29,472 nt of DNA from an uncultured Oscillospiraceae bacterium (lineage in GTDB: Bacteria > Bacillota > Clostridia > Oscillospirales > Oscillospiraceae). Below, in pieces: positions 15,648-22,910 of this stretch. The first letter of the stretch is position 1; each line of letters begins with the position of its first letter. Both the position numbers and the translations under genes were made by a program. The notes under the pieces were generated by a model. It was not told where the DNA came from, made no database searches, and saw only the letters and a list, made by a program, of their open reading frames with translations. The stretch spans positions 1-29,472 of the forward strand of contig CAKUHV010000008.1 in NCBI GenBank assembly GCA_934659445.1, read 5' to 3'.

Positions 15648-17642
15648 ATGGATCAGTATATTGGTAAATTACTCGATAACCGATATGAAATTCTGGAGCT
15701 GATCGGCGTGGGCGGCATGGCCCGGGTGTATAAGGCCCGGTGCCACTGGCTCAACCGCTATGTGGCCATCAAGATCCTGCGGGACGATCTGGCCCAGGAC
15801 TCCGAGATCCGCCGCCGGTTCCACGATGAGTCTCAGGCTGTGGCCATGCTGTCCCACCCCAATATTGTGGCTGTGTATGATGTGAGCCGCTCCTCGGAGC
15901 AGGAGTACATCGTCATGGAGCTGATCGATGGCATTACGCTGAAGCAGTACATGCAGCGCAAGGGGAACAAGCTGCCCTGGCGGGAGGCGCTGCACTTTAT
16001 CACCCAGATCGTCAAGGCACTGGGCCACGCCCACAGCCGGGGCATCATTCACCGGGATATCAAGCCCCACAACATCATGGTGCTGCGGGACGGCAGCGTG
16101 AAGGTGGCTGATTTCGGCATCGCCCGGGTCTCCGCCGGGGGGCACAGCACCCTGACCCAGGAGGCGTTGGGCTCTGTCCACTATATCTCCCCCGAGCAGG
16201 CCCGGGGCAGCCGCATCGATGCCCGCTCCGACCTGTACTCCGCCGGTGTGGTGCTATATGAGATGATCACCGGCCGTCTGCCCTTCGAGGGGGACAACCC
16301 CGTCTCCGTGGCCATTCAGCACATCAATTCCATCCCTCTGTCCCCCCGGGAGATCGACCCGGAGCTGCCCGAGGCGCTGGAGGCCATCACCATGAAGGCC
16401 ATGGCCCCAAACCCCGACGACCGGTATCTCTCCGCCGATGAGATGCTGGCTGATCTGGAGGAATTCCGCAAAAACCCCAATATCAATTTTGACTACGGCC
16501 CCACAGACATCCTTCCTCAGGAGGAGGTGGAGGAGCTGGACCGCACCCAGATCCGGACGGCGGCGCCGTCTCACCGTTCCCGGCTGGAGGAAAAGCCGCC
16601 CCTCCGCCGCAGAAGGGAGCAGGAGGAGGACGACGAGCAGGAGGAGCACCGCTCTCCGGCGCCCATTGTGGCCGCAGTCCTTCTGATCCTGGCCTTTGTG
16701 GGGGGCGTGATCTACTTCCTGTACGCCACCTTCATGTCCGGCCTGTTCGCCCCCACCGACAGCTATCCCGTCCCCGACCTGAAGGGGAAGATCTTTGACG
16801 AGGTGGTACAGGACGAGACCATATTGGGGGACCACTTTACCGTTGAGATCGGCAGTACGGTCAGCGACGACACGCCGGCGGGCACCATCATTGGACAGAG
16901 CCCGGCGTCAGAGTCTACGGTGAAGGAAGATATGAATACCATCACCGTCACCGTCAGCAGCGGGCCGGAGATCATCTATATGCCCGATGTGACCAACAAG
17001 GAGTATCTGAAGGCGGTCAGCGAGCTGGTGAATCTGCAGCTGGACGTCGCCACCCCCTATACCTACCGCAACTCCGCCGAGATCGCCAAGGACCATATCA
17101 TTGAGACCAGGCCCATGCCGGGCACGCCGCTGTCCCCCGGCGATGAGGTGACTATCGTCATCAGCAGCGGACCGGAGATCAAGTCCCTGGAGCTGCCCGA
17201 CTATAAGAACAGGACCCGGGCCTGGACCGAGGACGACCTGAAGCTGCGCAATCTGGTGCCCAACGTGCAGGAGGTTTACAGCGACACCGTAGAGGCCGGA
17301 ACAGTGATCACCCAGTACCCCGACGCCGGCACGATGGTGGAGGAGGGCAGCACGGTGAACATTCAGGTCAGCAAGGGGCCTGACCCGGCCAGCCAGCCTA
17401 AGACCGTGACCCGGCAGGTCACGGTGGCCGTCCCCATGGACGGCGGGACGGTGAACGTGAAGGTGACCATGGACGGCGAGGTAGTCTACGAAAACGACGT
17501 GACCTTTGACAGTGAGAACGACCCCCTGATGAACATGGGCAGCGTGTCCTTTATGGTGACCGGCGCGGGCACCAAGGTGCTGTCCGTATACTACAACGGC
17601 CAGCTGGACCACACCCAGACCGTTGACTTTACCCAGCCCTGA
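15648..17642 (+). CDS. prkC: PASTA-domain serine/threonine kinase PrkC
   Basis: A 664-residue membrane kinase that senses muropeptides or lipid II. The cytosolic kinase domain (about 12-275) has the Gly loop IGVGGMARVY, catalytic Lys in VAIKIL, HRDIKPHN, DFG and an SPEQ segment in place of APE. A charged juxtamembrane linker (about 290-337, RRRREQEEDDEQEEH) leads to one transmembrane helix (about 339-362). Outside are three PASTA-like domains (about 372-437, 441-511, 512-580) and an extra ~80-residue C-terminal domain of beta character. In Bacillus, PrkC triggers spore germination by muropeptides and phosphorylates division and translation proteins. GGGAGGAG lies upstream of ATG 15648. Its stop overlaps the rsgA start (TGATG). 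Confidence 0.97.
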   Translation: MDQYIGKLLDNRYEILELIGVGGMARVYKARCHWLNRYVAIKILRDDLAQDSEIRRRFHDESQAVAMLSHPNIVAVYDVSRSSEQEYIVMELIDGITLKQYMQRKGNKLPWREALHFITQIVKALGHAHSRGIIHRDIKPHNIMVLRDGSVKVADFGIARVSAGGHSTLTQEALGSVHYISPEQARGSRIDARSDLYSAGVVLYEMITGRLPFEGDNPVSVAIQHINSIPLSPREIDPELPEALEAITMKAMAPNPDDRYLSADEMLADLEEFRKNPNINFDYGPTDILPQEEVEELDRTQIRTAAPSHRSRLEEKPPLRRRREQEEDDEQEEHRSPAPIVAAVLLILAFVGGVIYFLYATFMSGLFAPTDSYPVPDLKGKIFDEVVQDETILGDHFTVEIGSTVSDDTPAGTIIGQSPASESTVKEDMNTITVTVSSGPEIIYMPDVTNKEYLKAVSELVNLQLDVATPYTYRNSAEIAKDHIIETRPMPGTPLSPGDEVTIVISSGPEIKSLELPDYKNRTRAWTEDDLKLRNLVPNVQEVYSDTVEAGTVITQYPDAGTMVEEGSTVNIQVSKGPDPASQPKTVTRQVTVAVPMDGGTVNVKVTMDGEVVYENDVTFDSENDPLMNMGSVSFMVTGAGTKVLSVYYNGQLDHTQTVDFTQP

Positions 17643-18523
17643 TGGAGGGGGTCATTGTCAAGGCCCTCAGCGGCTTCTATTATGTGGACGACGGCCAGCG
17701 GGTCTTTGCCTGCCGGGGCCGGGGAAAGCACCGGTATGAAAAGGTGACGCCGCTGGTGGGCGACCGGGTAGAGTTCACCCCCCTGGACAACGGGCAGGGG
17801 GCGCTGGACCAGATCCTGCCCCGAAAGAACCGGTTTTTCCGTCCGGCGGTGGCCAATATCGACCTGTTGGTGATCATTGCCTCCATGGCCATTCCCCGCA
17901 CCGACCCCTTTCTGATCGACCGGGTGGTGACCATTGCAGAGGGAAACGGCTGCGACAGCGTGGTCTGCGTCAACAAGTGCGATCTGGAGCCGGGGGACGA
18001 GCTTCTGGATATCTACCGGGCCGCCGGATTTCAGACGGTGGGACTCAGCGCCGAGACCGGCGAGGGGATCGACCGGCTGAAGAAGATCATATCTGGCAAG
18101 GTTTGTGCCTTTACAGGGAACTCAGGAGTAGGAAAATCCAGTATTCTGAACGCGCTGGATCCCGATTTTTCCCTTCCGGTGGGCGAGGTGAGCAAAAGTC
18201 TGGGCCGCGGGCGGCACACCACCCGCCATGTGGAGCTGTTCCGCCTGTCCTGCGGGGCGCTGGCGGCGGATACGCCGGGCTTCTCCTCCTTTGACGCGGA
18301 TAAGATGGAGCTGTGCCGCAAGGAGCAGCTGCAATACCGCTTTCGCGAATTTGCACCCTATCTGGACAAGTGCCGCTTTCAGGACTGCGCCCATATCAAG
18401 GAGAAGGGCTGCGCCGTGCTGGAGGCCGTCAGGGAAGGGAAGATACCCCTCTCCCGCCATCGGAGCTATGTCCGCCTTTACGAGCAGGCCAGGGAGATCC
18501 CGGAATGGGAACGAAATGAGTGA
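17642..18523 (+). CDS. rsgA: Ribosome small subunit-dependent GTPase RsgA
   Basis: A 293-residue circularly permuted GTPase that tests and matures the 30S subunit. An N-terminal OB-fold (about 1-65) is followed by the permuted G domain with NKCD (G4) before GNSGVGKSS (G1), the RHTT switch and DTPGF (G3), and a C-terminal zinc motif with CRFQDCAHIKEKGC. The start ATG 17642 shares a base with the prkC stop, so the kinase and GTPase are co-translated. In Bacillus and Staphylococcus RsgA is a PrkC/Stk1 substrate. In Bacillus rpe and thiN follow; here the gene ends at a strong terminator 13 bases downstream. Confidence 0.97.
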   Translation: MEGVIVKALSGFYYVDDGQRVFACRGRGKHRYEKVTPLVGDRVEFTPLDNGQGALDQILPRKNRFFRPAVANIDLLVIIASMAIPRTDPFLIDRVVTIAEGNGCDSVVCVNKCDLEPGDELLDIYRAAGFQTVGLSAETGEGIDRLKKIISGKVCAFTGNSGVGKSSILNALDPDFSLPVGEVSKSLGRGRHTTRHVELFRLSCGALAADTPGFSSFDADKMELCRKEQLQYRFREFAPYLDKCRFQDCAHIKEKGCAVLEAVREGKIPLSRHRSYVRLYEQAREIPEWERNE

Positions 18524-18529
18524 ACGATC

Positions 18530-18560
18530 AAAAAAGCAGACGCTGTGCGTCTGCTTTTTT
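18530..18560 (+). terminator. Strong intrinsic terminator after rsgA
   Basis: A-tract 18530-18535, perfect 8-bp stem GCAGACGC (18536-18543) with GCGTCTGC (18547-18554), loop TGT, and six T (18555-18560). The matching A-tract upstream also makes it usable from the other strand. It ends the yicC-rsgA cluster and isolates the sporulation cassette. Confidence 0.95.
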
Positions 18561-18588
18561 GCACCGGCGGACCGCTTTCTCATATACT
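18559..18588 (+). promoter_or_regulatory. Possible promoter of spoVM
   Basis: TTGCAC (18559-18564) with an 18-bp spacer to TATACT (18583-18588) would be a weak sigma-A promoter. The same place reads CATATACT (18581-18588), seven of eight to the sigma-E -10 CATACANT, but no matching sigma-E -35 is seen 14 bases upstream. A sigma-E promoter is expected because spoVM is sigma-E dependent in Bacillus. The identity is unresolved. Confidence 0.3.
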
Positions 18589-18622
18589 GTTTTAGAATCT
18601 GAATAGGAGGGAGGCGTTGTTT

Positions 18623-18703
18623 GTGGGTATCGTGGTGGTGCGCTCCCCAAAGTGCCTGAAGGGTCTGCTGCGCAGGCTGTTCGGCCTGAAGGAGGAGAAG
18701 TAG
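18623..18703 (+). CDS. spoVM: SpoVM, 26-residue spore coat anchor peptide
   Basis: A 26-codon gene reading MGIVVVRSPKCLKGLLRRLF followed by GLKEEK. This is SpoVM-like: same length as the 26-residue Bacillus subtilis peptide, the key proline at position 9 followed by lysine, and an amphipathic helix of hydrophobic and arginine residues after it. SpoVM sits on the positively curved forespore membrane and recruits SpoIVA. The GTG at 18623 is chosen because GGGAGG (18609-18614) is 8 bases upstream and it gives exactly 26 residues with Pro9; an in-frame TTG at 18617 would add two residues. Position after rsgA agrees with Bacillus (rsgA-rpe-thiN-spoVM). Its partner spoIVA lies 1.7 kb downstream. 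Confidence 0.85.
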   Translation: MGIVVVRSPKCLKGLLRRLFGLKEEK

Positions 18704-18731
18704 CATAGGATACGCTCCCCGGTCATATAGT
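18703..18731 (+). promoter_or_regulatory. Sigma-E-like promoter for the sipL-like gene
   Basis: GCATAGG (18703-18709), a 14-bp spacer, and CATATAGT (18724-18731). Compared with the Bacillus sigma-E consensus KMATATT-N14-CATACANT, the -35 matches 5 of 7 and the -10 matches 7 of 8. A transcription start near 18738 would leave about a 50-base leader. It overlaps the last base of spoVM. Confidence 0.45.
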
Positions 18732-18786
18732 GTTGCAGGCAGCCGCAGGTCGGCCGACACAAATGGAAAAGGGAGCGGAGCTGAGC

Positions 18787-20307
18787 ATGGAACTGGAATT
18801 TGAACGGGATCATCTTCACGATTACGAGACGGTGCTGGACACGACCCTGTGCCAGGAGGAGACGCTGGAGGCCATCGTTCCGGACGCCTGTCCCGACATC
18901 CTGCGCATTGTGGACTGCTGCGGACAGGTCTGTCTGACGGGAAAGCAGGCGCAGGACGGCTTTGCCGGGGTCAGCGGAGTCATCCGGGCCGCGGTGCTGT
19001 ATCAGCCGGAGGGGGGGACCACCCTGAAAAAGCTGGAGCTGTCCCTGCCCTTCAACTGCCGGGCGGAATGCGCCGCCATGACCCAGGCGGCGGAGATCGT
19101 GGCCTCGCCCCGGCTGCGGCGGATCGAGGCCAGGGCGCTGAATCCCAGAAAAGTGCTGCTGCGGGTGGACCTAGCCGTGGACCTTCTGATCCTGCAGCCC
19201 AGAGAGCGGTCGGTTTGCTCCGGCGTGCAGGAGGGTGAGGACGGCGGGCTCTGCCAGCTGCGGGAGCAGAGGGAGACCTATATCCTCTCCGCTGTGCGAG
19301 AGCGGCCCTTCTCCCTGTCGGAAACGGTGCGCCTGCCCGCCGGCGACGGCGTGGAGATCCTGTCCTGCCGGGGGACGGCGGTGTGCGGCGAGAGCCGGCT
19401 TATCGGCAGCAAGCTGATCTTTAAGGGAAGCATCGATCTTCAGCTACTGCTGCAGGACGCCTCCGGCGGACTCAGCACCCATCGGGAGAGTCTGGCCTTC
19501 TCCCAGGTGATGGAGGCGGCCGGGGCAGGAGAGGACAGCGCCTGCGACATGGATGTGGAGCTGACCGAGCTGTCCTGGCAGCCGGCGGGAGAGGATGGGC
19601 GCAGTGTGGAGATCGACGCGGAGCTGCTGGCCCAGGCAATGGTATGGGAGCGCAGGCCCCTGTGGCTGCTGCGGGACCTGTACAGCACCAGCTGCCAGAC
19701 CCGGGTGCAGACGGAGGAGCTGGCACTGACCCGTCTGGTGGACCGCTCTGTACGCACCCAGAGCGCGCGGGAGCTGCTGGAGACCGCAGCCCCCGCCCAC
19801 AGCGCGGTGGACTGTTGGCTGTCTCTGGGCCAGGTGGAGCAGCAGCGGGAGGGGGACAGTGTGAGCATCACGGCCCGGGTGCAGCTGACCGCCCTCTATC
19901 TCAACGACGAGGGGCAGCTGCAGTCGGTGCAGCGGGCCGCCCAGGTGGCGTGTCAGGTGGAATGCCCCCAGGAGGGGGAATGTCGGGTACGGTGCCGCTG
20001 GGGCGGCGAGATGTTCGCCGCTCTGGCTGCCGGCGGAGTAGAGGTCCGGTTCAGTCTGGACTTTTTCTGCACTGTGCTGACCCGGCAGAGCGTAAGCGTG
20101 GCGGCGGCAGGCGAGCTGGGGGAGAAGCGCGGGGCGCGGGACGGAGAGCAGCCGTCTGTGGTGCTGCGGCTGGCCGCCCCGGGAGAGCGGCTATGGGATA
20201 TCGCAAAGGCCTACGGCACCACCCGGGAGGAGATCCGTCTGGCCAACGCTCTGGAGGAGGACGAGGCGCCGGAGCACACCATGCTGCTCATACCGCGGGT
20301 GCGCTGA
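18787..20307 (+). CDS. sipL: SPOCS (DUF3794) and LysM protein, SipL/SpoVID-like
   Basis: A 506-residue protein with the layout of Clostridioides difficile SipL (about 520 residues): repeated SPOCS/DUF3794 domains, each with an EAIVPDACPDILRI-like motif or relatives (first about residues 10-120, further units to about 400), and a C-terminal LysM domain (about 460-506: LWDIAKAYGTTREEIRLANAL). SipL binds SpoIVA through its LysM domain and is needed for coat encasement; Bacillus SpoVID has the same domain pair. No signal peptide is present, as expected for a mother-cell cytosolic coat protein. Start ATG 18787 has GGAG 6 bases upstream; an ATG at 18763 is also in frame but has no ribosome site. 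It sits between spoVM and spoIVA and ends at a strong terminator. Confidence 0.85.
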   Translation: MELEFERDHLHDYETVLDTTLCQEETLEAIVPDACPDILRIVDCCGQVCLTGKQAQDGFAGVSGVIRAAVLYQPEGGTTLKKLELSLPFNCRAECAAMTQAAEIVASPRLRRIEARALNPRKVLLRVDLAVDLLILQPRERSVCSGVQEGEDGGLCQLREQRETYILSAVRERPFSLSETVRLPAGDGVEILSCRGTAVCGESRLIGSKLIFKGSIDLQLLLQDASGGLSTHRESLAFSQVMEAAGAGEDSACDMDVELTELSWQPAGEDGRSVEIDAELLAQAMVWERRPLWLLRDLYSTSCQTRVQTEELALTRLVDRSVRTQSARELLETAAPAHSAVDCWLSLGQVEQQREGDSVSITARVQLTALYLNDEGQLQSVQRAAQVACQVECPQEGECRVRCRWGGEMFAALAAGGVEVRFSLDFFCTVLTRQSVSVAAAGELGEKRGARDGEQPSVVLRLAAPGERLWDIAKAYGTTREEIRLANALEEDEAPEHTMLLIPRVR

Positions 20308-20326
20308 ACAGGGCTGACGCCGCAGA

Positions 20327-20355
20327 ATGGGGAGAGGAATACCTCTCCCCATTTT
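20327..20355 (+). terminator. Intrinsic terminator after the sipL-like gene
   Basis: Stem ATGGGGAGAGG (20327-20337) with CCTCTCCCCAT (20342-20352), loop AATA, then TTTT. The 11-bp perfect stem separates the sipL-like gene from spoIVA, which therefore needs its own promoter. Confidence 0.85.
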
Positions 20356-20357
20356 AC

Positions 20358-20386
20358 GTATATTTCCGGAGACTTGCTCATAGCCT
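20358..20386 (+). promoter_or_regulatory. Sigma-E-like promoter for spoIVA
   Basis: GTATATT (20358-20364) matches 6 of 7 of the sigma-E -35 KMATATT. After 14 bases comes CATAGCCT (20379-20386), 6 of 8 to the -10 CATACANT. It lies directly behind the terminator of the preceding gene and about 50 bases before the spoIVA start, where the mother-cell promoter is expected from Bacillus. Confidence 0.5.
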
Positions 20387-20433
20387 GTAAGGAAAATACC
20401 GGCTGACCAATGAAGGCCGAAGGAGGAGTCAAC

Positions 20434-21912
20434 GTGGAAGACCGCAAGATCTATGAGGATATCGCCCTCCGGACCGAGGGGGACATCTATATCGGCGTGG
20501 TAGGGCCGGTGCGCACGGGCAAATCCACTTTCATCAAGCGCTTTATGGAGACCATGGTCATCCCCAACATCGAAAATGTCTACCGCCGGGAGCGCGCCCG
20601 GGACGAGCTGCCCCAGAGCGGCTCCGGACGCACCATCATGACGGCGGAGCCCAAATTCGTGCCCGAGGAGGCGGTCAGTCTCGACATGGAGGCGGGGGGG
20701 ACCCTGCGCCTGCGGATGATCGACTGCGTGGGCTATATGGTGGACGGGGCGGCCGGCCATCTGGAGGGAGAGACCGAGCGCATGGTGACCACCCCCTGGT
20801 TCCCCCAGGAGATCCCCATGGCGGAGGCAGCGGAGATCGGCACCCGCAAGGTCATCGCGGAGCACTCCACCATCGGTATCGTGGTCACCACCGACGGCAC
20901 GATCACCGACATCCCCCGGGAGGGCTATCTTGAGGCGGAGGGGCGGGTCATTCAGGAACTGAAGGAGCTGGGCAAGCCCTTTCTTGTGCTGCTCAACTCC
21001 GCCCAGCCCAACTCCGAGCGGGCCCGGGCCATCCGGACGGACATCGCCCAGCGGTACGACGTGACCTGTGTGGCGTGCAGCTGTCTGGAGCTGGGGAAGG
21101 AGGAGATCGGCGAGATCCTGAAGAACGTGCTCCACGAGTTCCCCCTGAAGGAGCTGGATCTGTTCCTGCCCCCGTGGGTGGACGCCCTCCCCCAGGAGCA
21201 CCCCATCAAGGCGGCCCTGTACGACGCCATACGGGCGGGGGCGAAGGGGCTGCAGAGGATCCGTGATGCGGAGGGGGCCGTGGCGCGCATGGCAGCCTGT
21301 GAACAGGTCTGTGAGGCGCGGCTGCGCTCCATCGATCTGGGCACCGGGATGGCCCAGGCGGTGCTGGAGCTGCCCCGGGCGCTGTTCTATCAGACCGTCT
21401 CCCAGCAGTCGGGCTTTGAGATCGCCGATGACGGTGATCTCATGGGGCTGTTGACCCGGCTGGCCAAGGTAAAGTCGGAGTACGACAAGGTGGCCGACGC
21501 CCTGCGCGAAGTGGAGGAGACGGGCTACGGGATCGTGGTGCCCTCCATCGACTCCCTTGTGCTGGAGGAGCCGGAGATTGTCCGCCAGGGGGGACGGTAC
21601 GGCGTGCGGCTGAAGGCCAGCGCCCCGTCTATCCATATGATCCGGGCGGACATCGAGACCGAGGTGTCCCCCATCGTGGGCAGCGAGAAGCAGAGCGAGG
21701 AGATGGTCCACTATCTGCTGCAGGAGTTCGAGGGGGATACCAGCAAGATCTGGCAGTCCAACATCTTCGGCAAGTCCTTCTACGAGCTGGTGGGGGAGGA
21801 TCTGAACGCCAAGGTCAAGCGTATGCCGGAGGACGCCCGGGCCAAGCTGCGGGAGACCCTGCAGCGCATCATCAACGAGGGCTCCGGCGGCTTGATTTGC
21901 ATTATTCTGTAA
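20434..21912 (+). CDS. spoIVA: Stage IV sporulation protein A (SpoIVA ATPase)
   Basis: A 492-residue protein, the same length as Bacillus subtilis SpoIVA. It hydrolyses ATP to polymerise into the coat basement layer on the forespore. The Walker A motif is GPVRTGKST with Lys30, the same residue number as in Bacillus, and the following NIENVYRRERARDELPQSGSGRTIMTAEPKFVPEEA block is characteristic. A middle AAA-like domain, a helical part and the C-terminal GGLICIIL end that contacts SpoVM are visible. The start is GTG 20434, with AAGGAGGAG (20420-20428) 5 bases upstream; ATG 20410 is in frame but lacks its own ribosome site. Confidence 0.97.
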   Translation: MEDRKIYEDIALRTEGDIYIGVVGPVRTGKSTFIKRFMETMVIPNIENVYRRERARDELPQSGSGRTIMTAEPKFVPEEAVSLDMEAGGTLRLRMIDCVGYMVDGAAGHLEGETERMVTTPWFPQEIPMAEAAEIGTRKVIAEHSTIGIVVTTDGTITDIPREGYLEAEGRVIQELKELGKPFLVLLNSAQPNSERARAIRTDIAQRYDVTCVACSCLELGKEEIGEILKNVLHEFPLKELDLFLPPWVDALPQEHPIKAALYDAIRAGAKGLQRIRDAEGAVARMAACEQVCEARLRSIDLGTGMAQAVLELPRALFYQTVSQQSGFEIADDGDLMGLLTRLAKVKSEYDKVADALREVEETGYGIVVPSIDSLVLEEPEIVRQGGRYGVRLKASAPSIHMIRADIETEVSPIVGSEKQSEEMVHYLLQEFEGDTSKIWQSNIFGKSFYELVGEDLNAKVKRMPEDARAKLRETLQRIINEGSGGLICIIL

Positions 21913-22001
21913 ATTTGGCGGGAGATGCGGGCATTCAGGGACAATATGTGTGCAAAACCGGAAAAATTTCGGACGTTTTGTCGGCGATCGATGAGATCCC
22001 A

Positions 22002-22029
22002 TTGACATTTTGCGGCATATCATTACAAT
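22002..22029 (+). promoter_or_regulatory. Sigma-A promoter of the ECF S-component gene
   Basis: A perfect TTGACA (22002-22007), 16-bp spacer, and TACAAT (22024-22029). The leader is about 75 bases and contains a small stem CCGGC (22038-22042 region) with GCCGG. No recognised riboswitch core is seen in it. Confidence 0.7.
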
Positions 22030-22109
22030 AAGAAAGACCGGCCGCACGAAGCGCCGGAAATTGCGCTGCATCCTCTGCGGGAGGAGCGGCAGCAGGAGGT
22101 AAATCAAAT

Positions 22110-22736
22110 ATGTCAAACGCGAACGTCGATCCCAAGGTGGGCCGTCTGGCCCGCATGGCCCTGCTGATGGCCATCATCATTCTGCTCACCTTTACGCCCC
22201 TGGGCTACATCACTCTGCCCTTCATCGCAGCCACCACCATTCAGATGCCGGTGATCATCGGCGCGGTGATGATGGGCCCCGTCTCCGGCCTGGTGCTGGG
22301 GCTGGCCTTCGGCCTGTCCGCCCTGTGCAAGGTGCTGATGATGCCGGGGGCCGACCCTGTGGCCACCCTGATCCTGAACGCCAACTTCTTCCTGTACGCC
22401 TTCATCGCCATCGTGCCCCGGGCGCTTATGGGCTGGCTCAGCGGTCTGCTGTTCGCGGGGCTGAATAAAACCCCACTGAAGGAGAAGAAGCGCCGCATCG
22501 TCTCTTACGGCATCACCGGCTTTGCCGGCTCCATGCTGAACACCGTGCTCTATCTGGGCTCTCTGTGGCTCATGGCCAGCAGGTTCGTGGCCGAGGCCTA
22601 CGCCATGGATATCAGCGGCGTGGGCGCCATGGTCATGACCGTCGCCACCACCGCCGGCATTCCGGAGGCCGTTGTCTCCTGCGTGGTCGTGGCCGCCGTG
22701 TGCCGCGCCCTTCAGGCGCTGGAGCGCGGCAAGTGA
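22110..22736 (+). CDS. ECF transporter S component (substrate-binding subunit)
   Basis: A 208-residue integral membrane protein with about six helices, of the ECF_trnsprt family (PF12822). The motif LTFTPLGYITLPFIAATTIQMPVIIGAVMMGPVSGLVLGLAFGLSAL is typical, including the MMGP segment that lines the binding pocket entry. S components capture a vitamin or similar trace nutrient and share the EcfAAT energising module, which is not in this window. It resembles pantothenate- and folate-type S proteins but the substrate cannot be read from sequence. ATG 22110 has AGGAGG (22094-22099). It is a single-gene unit, with its own promoter and terminator. Confidence 0.88.
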   Translation: MSNANVDPKVGRLARMALLMAIIILLTFTPLGYITLPFIAATTIQMPVIIGAVMMGPVSGLVLGLAFGLSALCKVLMMPGADPVATLILNANFFLYAFIAIVPRALMGWLSGLLFAGLNKTPLKEKKRRIVSYGITGFAGSMLNTVLYLGSLWLMASRFVAEAYAMDISGVGAMVMTVATTAGIPEAVVSCVVVAAVCRALQALERGK

Positions 22737-22744
22737 ATATCCGA

Positions 22745-22776
22745 CACCCCCTTGGCCCGGCCAAGGGGGTGTTTTT
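22745..22776 (+). terminator. Intrinsic terminator after the ECF gene
   Basis: Stem CACCCCCTTGG (22745-22755) with CCAAGGGGGTG (22761-22771), loop CCCGG, then five T (22772-22776). Confidence 0.92.
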
Positions 22777-22815
22777 GTGACGAAGTTAAAAAAGCATGAA
22801 AGTTTGCCCGAACAT

Positions 22816-22845
22816 ATGGCAATCCGCTCTGTCATCGGGTATAAT
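22816..22845 (+). promoter_or_regulatory. Probable sigma-A promoter of purB
   Basis: A perfect TATAAT (22840-22845) with ATGGCA (22816-22821) 18 bases upstream as a weak -35. A leader of about 60 bases follows, with a CTCCGC...GCGGAG pair. No clear PurR box or guanine riboswitch is seen. Confidence 0.45.
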
Positions 22846-22910
22846 CGGAACGAGGCTTCCTCCGCGGCCGGACAGGGGGCGGAGAAGCAGACAGAAAGGG
22901 ACGATGAGCA

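Noticed and set aside
22030..22109. Known riboswitch in the ECF leader
   Set aside because: No THF, TPP, FMN, cobalamin or T-box core could be recognised; only a short stem is visible.
20191..22116. 641-codon open frame on the minus strand opposite sipL and spoIVA
   Set aside because: It mirrors two well-recognised genes; it is His/Gly/Pro-rich low-complexity, as expected from antisense of GC-rich codons, and has no ribosome site.
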